Of a stretch of DNA of 64,000 bases, positions 15,106 through 23,474 are shown piece by piece. Position numbers and translations under genes: made by a program. Under the pieces are notes generated by a model that did not search any database, was not told where the DNA came from, and was given only the letters and a program-made list of their open reading frames with translations. Numbering within the stretch: the stretch's first letter is position 1; each line of letters opens with the position of its first letter. Source of the DNA: Flemingiibacterium sp045579745 (GTDB lineage Bacteria > Bacillota > Clostridia > Oscillospirales > CAG-272); the NCBI GenBank assembly GCA_045579745.1, contig JAZNMQ010000020.1:1-64000 (forward strand), in the 5' to 3' direction.

Positions 15106-16989
15106 CTATAATTTATGTACATTCAGCGCACGGATTGCATTTAGTATGGCAAGCACCATAACACCCACATCCGCGAAAATGCCGATCCACATTCCCGCCA
15201 ATCCCACAGCAGTCAACACAAGACATATCAGCTTTACACCAATTGCGAAAAATACATTTTGCTTTACGATTCTAACGCATTTTTTTGAAATTTTAATCGC
15301 CTTTGCAACCTTCATCGGATTGTCGTCCATCAAAACTACATCGGCGGCTTCGATTGCGGCATCGGAGCCCATCGCGCCCATCGCAATGCCGATATCCGCG
15401 CGTGAAAGCACAGGTGCATCGTTGATTCCGTCGCCGACAAATGCAAGCCGTTCCTTTTTCGGTTTTCGACTTAATATTTCCTCAACCCTTGAAACCTTAT
15501 CGTCAGGAAGCAAATCGCTGTAGTATTCATCAATTTTAAGAGCCTCAGCCACGCCGCTTGCAACTATATTGCTGTCGCCCGTCAGCATAACCGTTTTTTT
15601 GATGCCGACTTTTTTGAGCTCTGAAATCGCTTTTGCAGACTCCCTCTTTATGACATCCGAAATCACAATATGTCCCGCATAGCGTCCGTCAATCGCAATA
15701 TGAGTGATCGTTCCCACTTTATGACAATCCTCATATGATACGCCGACATCTCTCATGAGCCTTACGCTTCCGCATGCGACCTTTTTGCCGTCCACCCTCG
15801 CGATTACACCATGACCGCTGATTTCCTCGATCTCGTCCACACGACTGCGGTCGAGCTCTCTGCCGTATGCCTTTTGAAGGCTTTTGCTGATCGGATGCGA
15901 GCTTGCGCATTCGGAAAGCGCGGCGTATTCAATCAGCTTTGCCGCTTCCATCTCGTTGTGATGTACGCCCGTAACTTCAAATACGCCCTCGGTAAGCGTG
16001 CCCGTTTTGTCAAATATAACATATTTAGTTTCGGATAGCGCCTCAAGATAGTTTGAGCCTTTAATCAGAATGCCCTCCTTACTCGCACCTCCCAAGCCTG
16101 CAAAAAAGCTGAGCGGAACACTGATAACAAGCGCGCAAGGGCAGCTTATTACAAGAAATGTGAGCGCTCTGTAAATCCAATCACCGAAATTCGCCTCAAA
16201 GCCTGCCGCAAGGCTGACAAGCGGCGGCAGTAGTGCAAGCACCACCGCTCCGATACAAACGGCAGGTGTATAAATTCGGGAAAATTTAGATATAAAGCTC
16301 TCCGATTTCGACTTTCTGCTGCTCGCATTTTCAACAAGCTCGAGAATTTTCGAAACGGTTGATTCGCCGAACTCCTTTGTTGTCCTGACGGTGAGCACAC
16401 CGTTTAGATTGATGCATCCGCTTATTACATCATCGCCTGTATTCACCTCACGAGGCAGGCTCTCGCCCGTCAGCGCGCTCGTGTTAAGGCTTGATGAGCC
16501 GTTTACAACAACTCCGTCAAGCGGAATTTTTTCGCCCGGCTGAACGGTAATTTCACATCCCACCTCAACCTCGTCCGGCGAAACCCGAATAAGTCTTCCG
16601 TCCTTTTCGATATTAGCATAATCAGGGCGAATATCCATAAGCGCACTGATATTCCGCCTGCTTTTTCCAACCGCATAGCTCTCAAACCATTCGCCGATCT
16701 GATAGAACAGCATAACTGCGATCGCTTCGTTGTAATCGCCCGTTTTGGAGTAAATTGCAAGCGCGATCGCGCCAATCGTCGCGATAGACATCAAGAAGCT
16801 TTCGTCAAGAACTCTGCCGTTTATTATTCCCTTTGATGCTTTTATGAGTATGTCATACCCGATTATCAGATAGCATGACATGAACAGCACGAACCTCAAA
16901 GCATCCGTTGTCGGAATGAGATTCAGAATGATTATAAGTACCGTCGAAACAAGAATCCGCGTTAAATTCTTTTTCTGCTTTTTAGTCAT
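15106..16989 (-). CDS. Heavy-metal P1B-type ATPase (Zn/Cd/Pb export type)
   Basis: A 627-residue ion pump. It has the actuator TGES loop, the membrane metal site SCPCALVISVP, the phosphorylation site DKTGTLT, the P1B-specific SSHPIS, the ATP-binding MLTGDS and GDGINDAP, and a C-terminal helix pair with MWIGIFADVGVMVLA. The CPC plus the late membrane Asp is the ZntA/CadA (Zn, Cd, Pb) pattern rather than copper. The usual N-terminal HMA domain is missing; instead a separate HMA gene lies just upstream. The ATG at 16989 is used; an in-frame GTG at 16998 is also possible. With the HMA gene it forms a two-gene export unit under a near-consensus promoter. Confidence 0.92.
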   Translation of the reverse strand: MTKKQKKNLTRILVSTVLIIILNLIPTTDALRFVLFMSCYLIIGYDILIKASKGIINGRVLDESFLMSIATIGAIALAIYSKTGDYNEAIAVMLFYQIGEWFESYAVGKSRRNISALMDIRPDYANIEKDGRLIRVSPDEVEVGCEITVQPGEKIPLDGVVVNGSSSLNTSALTGESLPREVNTGDDVISGCINLNGVLTVRTTKEFGESTVSKILELVENASSRKSKSESFISKFSRIYTPAVCIGAVVLALLPPLVSLAAGFEANFGDWIYRALTFLVISCPCALVISVPLSFFAGLGGASKEGILIKGSNYLEALSETKYVIFDKTGTLTEGVFEVTGVHHNEMEAAKLIEYAALSECASSHPISKSLQKAYGRELDRSRVDEIEEISGHGVIARVDGKKVACGSVRLMRDVGVSYEDCHKVGTITHIAIDGRYAGHIVISDVIKRESAKAISELKKVGIKKTVMLTGDSNIVASGVAEALKIDEYYSDLLPDDKVSRVEEILSRKPKKERLAFVGDGINDAPVLSRADIGIAMGAMGSDAAIEAADVVLMDDNPMKVAKAIKISKKCVRIVKQNVFFAIGVKLICLVLTAVGLAGMWIGIFADVGVMVLAILNAIRALNVHKL

Positions 16990-17004
16990 ATCAAGCACCG
17001 TTAA

Positions 17005-17223
17005 TCACAGCGTTATTTCAAAATCAGGCTCAATCCGTCTGCAGGCCTTGAGCACCGCCGAAAGAACCTTCTTTTCGTCGGCGTCGCTTTCAAATTCTAT
17101 TGTCATTTTTTGTGTCATATAGTTTATATTTGCAGTCAAAACACCGTCTATTTTTGCAGCCGCACTTTCGCAGAGATTTGCACAGTTTGCGCAGTCTACT
17201 TCTATGGCGTAGATTTTTTTCAT
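17005..17223 (-). CDS. Stand-alone HMA metal-binding protein
   Basis: A 72-residue single heavy-metal-associated domain: MKKIYAIEVDCANCANLCES contains the CxxC metal site (C-A-N-C), followed by the beta-alpha-beta-beta-alpha-beta pattern with INYMTQKMTIEFE. In most bacteria this module is fused to the P-type ATPase; here it is encoded separately 15 bases before it. It probably binds and delivers zinc or cadmium to the pump. A GGAG site precedes the ATG at 17223. A longer open frame upstream lies in a hairpin-rich leader and is not supported as coding. Confidence 0.85.
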   Translation of the reverse strand: MKKIYAIEVDCANCANLCESAAAKIDGVLTANINYMTQKMTIEFESDADEKKVLSAVLKACRRIEPDFEITL

Positions 17224-17427
17224 AATAATCTCCATTCCGCCGCGCTGTGGCGGCACAAATACTGAAGTTGAATTGATGTGCCGCTTTGCGGCAAAAATGG
17301 GACGAGTCCCATTTTTAATCAATTTAAGGCGTGAAATCGTTTACTTTATTACACGCTAAACTAAACTTTCACGCTAAATCCTCCTGACAGTTCATTTCGA
17401 TCAAAGGCGTGTTTGATCGTTTATATC
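17224..17427 (-). promoter_or_regulatory. Long hairpin-rich leader of the metal export operon
   Basis: About 200 transcribed bases between the promoter and the HMA start. It holds CCGCCGCGCTGTGGCGG, GCCGCTTTGCGGC and a perfect AAAAATGGGAC/GTCCCATTTTT inverted repeat at 17293-17316 that looks like a terminator followed by T residues on the minus strand. A repressor site or attenuator controlling metal export would fit; no known riboswitch was recognised. Confidence 0.45.
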
Positions 17428-17456
17428 AGTATACTATGAGATTTCGGCTAAGTCAA
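17428..17456 (-). promoter_or_regulatory. Promoter of the HMA/ATPase operon
   Basis: Minus strand: -35 TTGACT (17451-17456), 17-base spacer, -10 TATACT (17428-17433). Confidence 0.75.
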
Positions 17457-17523
17457 TACTCGACCGTCGGGTTATTCCCTTCGGATTATTTATTTTTGGA
17501 GAAAATTTTGTCAGTTTTAGAAA

Positions 17524-17564
17524 AAAGCGGTATAGCACGATTTGTTTCGTCCTATACCGTTTTG
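17524..17564 (-). terminator. Terminator after the sugar isomerase-like gene
   Basis: Inverted repeat CGGTATAG/CTATACCG (17528-17535 with 17552-17559), extended by flanking pairs, followed on the minus strand by a T run. Confidence 0.75.
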
Positions 17565-17579
17565 TTATGCTGTAAATAA

Positions 17580-18404
17580 TTACGGCATATAAACCTTGCC
17601 GTCCCAAGTATAGTCCTCAGGCATAATGTACGGTGTGATGAAGCGGATTGTGAAATCAACGCCCCATTGTCCGAGCACACCTCTCCAATTTGCAGAGTGA
17701 GGCTCTATGGAAAGCATGCCGTTATAATGCTTGGTGTACAGTACATTCATTACTGCGCCCCAATTCACCTGATCAAGACCTGCAGGCGGGTCATCGTAAC
17801 GCTCGCCGTCTATGTACAGAGAGCCTTTAATGTGGAAATGACAAATTCTGTCACCCCACTTTTTCATCTCCGACAGATAATCTCCGCCTCTGCCGCGGCA
17901 ATGGGATGTATCATACTTGATACCAAGCTCGGGCAGTGCACCAAGGACTACAGACCATGCCGCATCATCAACCACAAAGTTCTCCCAATGGCAGTTGAAA
18001 ATGCAGATTTTTACATTCTTGTCCTTTGCGTAATCAATCAGAATGCGGAAATATTCTATAGCAATAGCGCAGTTTTCTTCAAATGTTTTACCAGGCACCT
18101 CATTACAGCCCACATTGTAAACAGGACATCCGAGCGCGGATGCGGCATCGATAAGGTTTTTATCGTGCTGTAATGCGGACGGAATAATTTCACCGTTGTC
18201 GTCAATACGCTTTTCGCCCCAACGGCCAATTGCGCCAACCTTTACATCATAGCGCTTGCTGTACTCGAGAATTTCATTGACATGGCCTGCGACCTCCATG
18301 CTGTCGTGATAGTGATTGCAGCAAAATTCCACGCCATGCAGTCCTTTTTTAGCTACATATGCAAAGCTGTGCTCGTCCCAGCCACCTATAATACCAAGAT
18401 ACAT
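17580..18404 (-). CDS. Sugar phosphate isomerase/epimerase (AP endonuclease 2-like TIM barrel)
   Basis: A 274-residue protein of the xylose-isomerase-like TIM barrel family. Recognisable parts are the start MYLGIIGGWDEHSFAYVAKKG with VEFCCNHYHD, the metal-site region GIKYDTSHCRGRGGDYL, then ICHFHIKGSLYID and MLSIEPHSANWRG, which carry the usual His, Asp and Glu ligands on successive strands. Members isomerise or epimerise sugars, often inositols or keto-sugars, using a divalent metal. GGAGG precedes the ATG. It stands alone with its own terminator, so the substrate cannot be told from neighbours. Confidence 0.82.
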   Translation of the reverse strand: MYLGIIGGWDEHSFAYVAKKGLHGVEFCCNHYHDSMEVAGHVNEILEYSKRYDVKVGAIGRWGEKRIDDNGEIIPSALQHDKNLIDAASALGCPVYNVGCNEVPGKTFEENCAIAIEYFRILIDYAKDKNVKICIFNCHWENFVVDDAAWSVVLGALPELGIKYDTSHCRGRGGDYLSEMKKWGDRICHFHIKGSLYIDGERYDDPPAGLDQVNWGAVMNVLYTKHYNGMLSIEPHSANWRGVLGQWGVDFTIRFITPYIMPEDYTWDGKVYMP

Positions 18405-18550
18405 AATAACCTCCGGTTGTATGATTTTTTGTAGTTATTTTATTGTATCACAACCCGACGATCCTGTCAAGAGATGGAAGGCTTATACAGGCGTTATCCC
18501 TCCCCCGCAAAACTTCCAAACTTTGAACTTTACTTTTTATAATTTATCAG

Positions 18551-18580
18551 TTGCTTAATCGGTGTCAGATGTGATATAAT
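18551..18580 (+). promoter_or_regulatory. Promoter of the threonine aldolase gene
   Basis: -35 TTGCTT (18551-18556), 18-base spacer, -10 TATAAT (18575-18580), leaving a leader of about 100 bases. Confidence 0.5.
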
Positions 18581-18684
18581 CTATTTATAATACAAAAAAT
18601 CTACGGCAACATTTAAAAATATTTGCGGCTTCTCAAATGAGAAACCCGAAAGCAATATATTCAGATTAAAAAAGGAGCTATCTT

Positions 18685-19707
18685 ATGCTGTATTTTATCA
18701 ACGACTATTCAGAGGGTGCACACCCGGATATTCTAAAGCGGCTTGTTGAAACCAATATGGAAAAGCTGACCGGCTACGGCACCGACAAATATACCGCCTC
18801 CGCAAAGGAAAAGATCAAGGCGGCAATATCAAGTCCCGATTCGAAAATCTATTTTCTCGCAGGCGGAACGCAAACAAATCAAGTGGTTATCGACTGCATT
18901 CTCGAGGATTACGAGGGCGTAATAGCGGCAGAAAGCGGTCATGTTGCGCTTCACGAGGCGGGAGCTATCGAGTTCTCGGGACACAAGGTGCTAACACTTC
19001 CCCAAAAGGAGGGAAAAATTTGCGCCGACGATTTAAAAGCCTGTTTGGAGGGCTTTTATGCGGATGCGAACCATGAGCATATGGTTTTTCCCGGAATGGT
19101 ATATATCTCCCATCCGACAGAGTACGGAACGCTCTACTCTAAAAGGGAGCTGACAGAAATTTCGGATATTTGTCACAGCTTCAAAATCCCCCTTTATCTT
19201 GACGGAGCAAGACTTGGATATGCGCTTGCAACGCCCGATACAGATGTTGCCTTGTCTGATATTGCGAAGCTTTGCGATGTTTTTTACTTTGGCGGAACAA
19301 AGGTAGGCACGCTTTGCGGCGAGGCATTAGTATTCAACCGCAGCGAGCCTAAGCATTTTGTCACAAGAATAAAGCAGCATGGCGCATTGCTTGCAAAGGG
19401 CAGGCTTTGCGGTGTTCAGTTTGATGCGCTGTTTACCGACGAGCTCTATTTAAAGGCAGGCAAAAATGCAATTGACGCCGCCGTTCGCATAAAAGAAGCT
19501 CTGAGGGAGCGCGGGTATCGCTTCTTTATCGATTCTCCCACAAATCAGACCTTCATTGTGCTCGAAAATGAAGCCTTGAAGGAATTTGCGAAAAAGGTGA
19601 AGTATGATTTCTGGGAGAGATATGACGATAATCATACCGTCATTCGCCTTTGTACGAGCTGGGCAACGTCAAGCGAGGATGTTGACGCTCTGATTTCGCT
19701 GCTTTGA
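18685..19707 (+). CDS. Threonine aldolase family PLP enzyme
   Basis: A 340-residue fold-type I PLP enzyme of the beta-eliminating lyase/threonine aldolase family. Visible features are the substrate loop FINDYSEGAHPDILK, the cofactor region LAGGTQTNQVVIDC, the PLP-binding Asp in YLDGARLGYAL, and the Schiff-base Lys in VFYFGGTKVGTLCGEAL. The expected reaction is cleavage of (allo-)threonine to glycine and acetaldehyde. Length is normal for the family. AAAGGAG lies 7 bases before the ATG. It is monocistronic and converges on a small minus-strand gene nine bases after its stop. Confidence 0.88.
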   Translation: MLYFINDYSEGAHPDILKRLVETNMEKLTGYGTDKYTASAKEKIKAAISSPDSKIYFLAGGTQTNQVVIDCILEDYEGVIAAESGHVALHEAGAIEFSGHKVLTLPQKEGKICADDLKACLEGFYADANHEHMVFPGMVYISHPTEYGTLYSKRELTEISDICHSFKIPLYLDGARLGYALATPDTDVALSDIAKLCDVFYFGGTKVGTLCGEALVFNRSEPKHFVTRIKQHGALLAKGRLCGVQFDALFTDELYLKAGKNAIDAAVRIKEALRERGYRFFIDSPTNQTFIVLENEALKEFAKKVKYDFWERYDDNHTVIRLCTSWATSSEDVDALISLL

Positions 19708-19715
19708 GAATGGCA

Positions 19716-19970
19716 TTAAGCGTCCTCTCTTGCTTCAACGAACCATTTATCACCCTCATGAAAAAGATAGGATTCCTTCCCTTTTATCATGACTGTATAG
19801 CGAATCCCTCCGCCGCCCACCTTCTTTGACGATGCGCGGCACTTATAAAGAACCTGGTCTATTTGGAAGATACGGCCGTTCAGCCAACGAATGAAGCGAG
19901 GGTGTACCATTCCCTCCTCATCGACATCCAAATTCACCGATACATATGCCTTTTTGCATTGAGCTTCCAT
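19716..19970 (-). CDS. Small conserved-looking protein divergent from the XRE/ImmA/polymerase cassette
   Basis: An 84-residue protein; the ATG at 19970 is preceded by CGGAGGG, and an earlier in-frame ATG at 20045 has none. The sequence MEAQCKKAYVSVNLDVDEEG is followed by VHPRFIRWLNGRIFQIDQVL, CRASSKKVGGGGIRYTVMI and SYLFHEGDKWFVEARE, a beta-rich pattern with several basic residues. It shares an operator-rich intergenic region with the XRE gene, so it is probably part of the same damage-response regulon. No function known. Confidence 0.7.
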   Translation of the reverse strand: MEAQCKKAYVSVNLDVDEEGMVHPRFIRWLNGRIFQIDQVLYKCRASSKKVGGGGIRYTVMIKGKESYLFHEGDKWFVEAREDA

Positions 19971-20010
19971 TAAAAGCGCCCTCCGTTCATAAAAATGTTG
20001 CAATTTTACA

Positions 20011-20145
20011 CGAACAATGTTTCGCATAAGTATTGACACATACACCCATGTATGGTATCATATATACGAACAGTATTTCGTGCTACGCTATTATTATAAC
20101 CTGAACACGATTTCGTGTCAATAGGTTTTGACGAAAAAGTGTTCG
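20011..20145. promoter_or_regulatory. Four 14-bp operators in the XRE divergent promoter region
   Basis: Four imperfect palindromes share the pattern CGAACAnnnTTTCG: CGAACAATGTTTCG (20011-20024), CGAACAGTATTTCG (20067-20080), TGAACACGATTTCG (20102-20115) and CGAAAAAGTGTTCG (20132-20145). They resemble the Gram-positive LexA box (CGAACnnnnGTTCG). The first lies just upstream of the -35 of the XRE promoter and the second at its expected transcription start, so binding would repress both divergent genes. Confidence 0.75.
20033..20061 (+). promoter_or_regulatory. Promoter of the XRE gene
   Basis: -35 TTGACA (20033-20038), 17-base spacer, -10 TATCAT (20056-20061), flanked by the operators. Confidence 0.7.
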
Positions 20146-20177
20146 TGTCAATAAAAAGCAATTGAAGGAGGTGCCTT

Positions 20178-20591
20178 ATGGGCTTCAAGGAACGGCTGAA
20201 GGAAAAGAGAATGGAAGCAGGTCTGACTCAGGTCGAGCTTGCGAAAAAGGTTTCCGTAACGGCAAGAACCATTCAAAACTATGAGCTCGGCACAAGAAAG
20301 CCGGGCAATATGAAGGTGATCGGAGATATCGCCGCTGCTCTCGGTACAAGTGCAGACTATCTTCTCGGCAGCTCGGGCTCATATATTGTCGAAGCGCAGG
20401 AAAAGGGCGGTGCAAGGGCGGCAAAGGATATCGAGGAGCTGGTTGGTGAAGTGACCGGCCTATTCGCAGGAGGTCAGCTTTCCGAAGATGCCTTGGAGGG
20501 TGCTATGAAGGCTCTCAACGACGCATATTGGATGGCAAAGGAAAACAACCGAAAATATTCTCCCAAAAAATATCGCAATAAAGATAAATAA
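20178..20591 (+). CDS. XRE family transcriptional regulator
   Basis: A 137-residue protein with a Cro/C1-type helix-turn-helix at residues 4-60: RLKEKRMEAGLTQVELAKKV, then TARTIQNYELGTRKPGNM and LGTSADYLLG. The C-terminal 70 residues have no S24 autocleavage domain, unlike LexA. AAGGAGG precedes the ATG. The next gene is an ImmA-type metallopeptidase, the pairing seen in ICEBs1 (ImmR/ImmA) and in RadR/IrrE-like systems, where the protease cleaves the repressor. The inference is that it represses its own operon through the CGAACA operators and is removed on DNA damage. Confidence 0.85.
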   Translation: MGFKERLKEKRMEAGLTQVELAKKVSVTARTIQNYELGTRKPGNMKVIGDIAAALGTSADYLLGSSGSYIVEAQEKGGARAAKDIEELVGEVTGLFAGGQLSEDALEGAMKALNDAYWMAKENNRKYSPKKYRNKDK

Positions 20592-20651
20592 GTTCGCTTT
20601 GTGGGAAAGCCTGTTAAATATTATAAACACAAAAGAAACGGAGGTGGAGCA

Positions 20652-21161
20652 ATGACAGCAAAAAAGCTCTCGGATATCGGCGAGTCGCTCGTAAGGCGAT
20701 ACGGCACAAGAGATCCATTCAAAATTGCAAAGGAGCTTGGAATCAACGTCATCTTCTGCGACAACTTCGGATCTCTCAAAGGAATGTACCGCGTTATAAA
20801 ACGCAACCGCTTTATTTTCATCAACAAAGCTTTAAGCAGCAGAATGAAAGCTATCGTCTGTGCCCACGAGCTTGGGCATGACCTTCTGCACCGTCAGCTT
20901 GCAAGGGCAAACGGGCTTCATGAGTTCATGCTGTATGATATGGATACACGCGCTGAGTATGAGGCGAATATTATAGCCGCAGAAATTTTAATAGACACCG
21001 ACGATTTGCTTGAATATATCTATAATTATCACTACTCCGCCGAGCAAATCGCCAGAGCCTTGCACACCGATATAAATTTGGTCGCGCTGAAAATTGCCCA
21101 TCTGACACAGATAGGCTATGACCTGCGCTCAATCGACCATAAAAGCGATTTTCTAAAGTAA
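20652..21161 (+). CDS. ImmA/IrrE family metallopeptidase
   Basis: A 169-residue protein of the ImmA/IrrE (DUF955) family. AHELGHDLLH holds the HExxH zinc site, and RAEYEANIIAAEILI supplies the third ligand Glu helix. The C-terminal part, AEQIARALHTDINLVALKIAHL, is the usual small helical tail. The ATG at 20652 follows GGAGGTGGAG; a GTG at 20601 is a less likely start. It lies 60 bases after the XRE gene. Family members cleave XRE-type repressors after stress, so the adjacent regulator is the expected substrate. Confidence 0.9.
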   Translation: MTAKKLSDIGESLVRRYGTRDPFKIAKELGINVIFCDNFGSLKGMYRVIKRNRFIFINKALSSRMKAIVCAHELGHDLLHRQLARANGLHEFMLYDMDTRAEYEANIIAAEILIDTDDLLEYIYNYHYSAEQIARALHTDINLVALKIAHLTQIGYDLRSIDHKSDFLK

Positions 21162-21187
21162 CGGCGCACATTAAAATATGACAAAAA

Positions 21188-21224
21188 TTTGCCATTTCCT
21201 CGTATGATGCGAAGAAATGGCAAA
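21188..21224 (+). promoter_or_regulatory. Hairpin/operator in front of the polymerase gene
   Basis: Perfect 11-base inverted repeat TTTGCCATTTC (21188-21198) and GAAATGGCAAA (21214-21224), with further partial pairing inside. No T run follows, so it may be an operator or weak terminator. An extended -10 TGATATAAT lies at 21236-21244, so the polymerase gene may also have its own promoter. Confidence 0.5.
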
Positions 21225-21265
21225 GCTGTCACTTGTGATATAATTTGAAAGGATGTGACCGAAGC

Positions 21266-22774
21266 ATGAAGCAGAAAACCTATATTGCAATCGACCTCAA
21301 ATCGTTCTATGCTTCGGTTGAGTGCCGAGAGCGCGGGCTCGACCCGCTTAATACCAATCTCGTTGTAGCGGATGAGAGCCGAACAGACAAAACAATCTGC
21401 CTTGCGGTAACTCCATCGCTGAAATCCTACGGAATTTCCGGCAGAGGCAGACTATTTGAAGTAAAGCAGCGTATCAAGGAAGCAAACGCCGGACGGCGTC
21501 ACGATGCGCCGCGGCGGAGGCTTGAGGGCTCATCGCCGTTTTTTTCCGAGCTTCAAGCGAATCCCAATCTTGCGATAGACTTCATTATTGCACCGCCGCG
21601 AATGGCGCACTACATGGAGTACAGCACTCGGATTTATTCCGTATACATGAAATATGTGGCACCGGAGGACATTGTCGTTTACTCAATCGACGAGGTGTTC
21701 ATGGATGTCACAAACTATCTTGATACCTATAAGCTTTCGCCGCACGACCTCACTATGAAAATCATCCTCGATGTGCTTGAAACCACGGGAATTACGGCTA
21801 CTGCCGGCATAGGAACGAACCTGTTTCTCTGCAAGGTTGCGATGGATATTGTGGCAAAGCATATTCCTGCAGATAAAAATGGGGTGCGCATTGCTCAGCT
21901 TGATGAAATGAAGTTCCGAAGCGAGTTGTGGTCGCATCAACCGCTCACCGATTTTTGGCGAGTTGGCAGAGGCATTGCAAAAAAGCTCGAAGAAAATGGA
22001 ATGTTCACTATGGGCGATGTGGCAAGGATGTCGGTTAATTACGAGGATCTTCTGTACAAGCTATTCGGCAAAAATGCCGAGCTCCTCATTGACCACGCGT
22101 GGGGATGGGAGCCTTGCACAATTGAAGCAATAAAGGCATACAGACCCGCAACCAACAGTCTTGGCTCCGGGCAGGTTTTGCACTCACCCTATGAAGCACA
22201 AAAGGCTAAGCTTGTGCTCCGAGAAATGACGGATATGCTTGTGCTTGATCTTGTGAGCAGGAGGCTTGTCACAAATCAACTTGTTATCACAATCGGGTAT
22301 GATATTGAAAATCTTACCGATCCCGAGCGCAAAAAGAAGTACACGGGTGCCGTCGTAAAGGACCCATACGGGCGGCTGATTCCAAAGCACTCGCACGGCA
22401 CCATAAATATATGCGAGCACACATCCTCTACAAAGAAAATCATGAATGCTATGTCCGAGCTGTATGATAGCATAGTAGATAAAAATCTTCTCATTCGAAG
22501 ATTAAACATCTGCGCAAACCATGTCATAGACGAGGAGTCAGCAAAAGCTGAGGGTGACAGCTACGAGCAGCTTGATTTTTTCACCGATTACGCCGCCCTG
22601 CAAGCAAAGCGGCAGGCAGAGCAAGCCGAGCTTGAACGTGAAAGGCGTATGCAGGAGGCTATGATAACCATAAAAGGAAGATTTGGCAAAAACGCGATCT
22701 TCAAAGGAATGAATCTTGAGGACGGTGCGACGGCAAAAGATCGCAATGGGCAAATTGGCGGTCACAAGGCATAA
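21266..22774 (+). CDS. Y-family DNA polymerase (UmuC/UvrX-like)
   Basis: A 502-residue translesion polymerase. AIDLKSFYASVECRERGLDP holds the first catalytic Asp and the steric Y; VVYSIDEVFMDVT holds the catalytic D-E pair; GIGTNLFLCKVAMDI and a helix-hairpin-helix region (FWRVGRGIAKKLEENGMFTMGDVARM) follow, then the little-finger domain. Near residues 434-439 QLDFFTD matches the QLxLF-type beta-clamp binding motif. The ATG at 21266 is taken; a TTG at 21245 is unlikely. It is the fourth gene of the cassette with the small divergent gene, XRE and ImmA, and is followed by a YolD gene, as in B. subtilis YolD-UvrX. It should copy damaged DNA and raise mutation rate. Confidence 0.92.
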   Translation: MKQKTYIAIDLKSFYASVECRERGLDPLNTNLVVADESRTDKTICLAVTPSLKSYGISGRGRLFEVKQRIKEANAGRRHDAPRRRLEGSSPFFSELQANPNLAIDFIIAPPRMAHYMEYSTRIYSVYMKYVAPEDIVVYSIDEVFMDVTNYLDTYKLSPHDLTMKIILDVLETTGITATAGIGTNLFLCKVAMDIVAKHIPADKNGVRIAQLDEMKFRSELWSHQPLTDFWRVGRGIAKKLEENGMFTMGDVARMSVNYEDLLYKLFGKNAELLIDHAWGWEPCTIEAIKAYRPATNSLGSGQVLHSPYEAQKAKLVLREMTDMLVLDLVSRRLVTNQLVITIGYDIENLTDPERKKKYTGAVVKDPYGRLIPKHSHGTINICEHTSSTKKIMNAMSELYDSIVDKNLLIRRLNICANHVIDEESAKAEGDSYEQLDFFTDYAALQAKRQAEQAELERERRMQEAMITIKGRFGKNAIFKGMNLEDGATAKDRNGQIGGHKA

Positions 22775-22830
22775 ATTTCACAAAAAGCAATGAAGCATGA
22801 GCAAAATAAGATTCGTCAGAGAGGGGTAAA

Positions 22831-23265
22831 ATGAGCAATACAAATGATTACAAGGATATAATAAATCTGCCGCATCATATCTCATCAACCCGACCGCAGA
22901 TGCCAATGAAGGACCGTGCGGCACAGTTTTCGCCGTTTGCCGCGCTAAACGGCTACGATGATGCCATTAAGGAAACGGGACGGCTAACCGACCAAAAGCT
23001 TGAGCTTGACGAGGAAGCAATCGCCCTGCTTGACAGAAAGCATGCTTATCTATCAGAGCATATATCAGAGCATCCGACGCTGTCCGTCACATACTTTCTG
23101 CACGACAGCAAAAAGTCCGGCGGAAAATATGTCAGTGTAGTCGGGAAGCTGAAGCAATTCGATGAATATGCTCGATTACTGATTTTTACCGACGGAAAAA
23201 AGATTCCGATGTATGATATCGCGTATATTGAAGGCGAAATTTTCCGAGGTGTGTTTCCCATTTGA
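22831..23265 (+). CDS. YolD-like protein
   Basis: A 144-residue protein with the YolD-like domain: HHISSTRPQMPMKDRAAQFS, FAALNGYDDAIKETGRLT, a charged helix, and the beta-rich end KYVSVVGKLKQFDEYARLLI with KIPMYDIAYIEGE. YolD proteins accompany Y-family polymerases and have been proposed to act like UmuD. The gene begins 56 bases after the polymerase and ends before a strong terminator, closing the cassette. A GAGAGGGG site precedes the ATG. Confidence 0.88.
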   Translation: MSNTNDYKDIINLPHHISSTRPQMPMKDRAAQFSPFAALNGYDDAIKETGRLTDQKLELDEEAIALLDRKHAYLSEHISEHPTLSVTYFLHDSKKSGGKYVSVVGKLKQFDEYARLLIFTDGKKIPMYDIAYIEGEIFRGVFPI

Positions 23266-23313
23266 AAATGGAGCGGAAATAAAAAAGTGATGTTGTGCTA
23301 TGCGGCACAAATG

Positions 23314-23347
23314 AAAAAATCCAAGTCTTTCGACTTGGATTTTTTGG
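23314..23347 (+). terminator. Terminator of the polymerase cassette
   Basis: Perfect 14-base stem AAAAAATCCAAGTC (23314-23327), TTTC loop, GACTTGGATTTTTT (23332-23345). Confidence 0.9.
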
Positions 23348-23474
23348 CAGACACGTACAAAATCGATCCTTCTTTCGTCGCCGGAGGGTAGACTTATCCC
23401 TTGGCAGTAATGGGAATTGCACTTGACCGCTATCTGCCGGGGTGCTACTCCATGTTTGTAAACGAAGCTATGTA

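Noticed and set aside
17224..17322. N-terminal extension of the HMA protein by 33 codons
   Set aside because: The stretch is a hairpin-rich leader and the internal ATG at 17223 has a proper GGAG ribosome site and begins the standard HMA fold.
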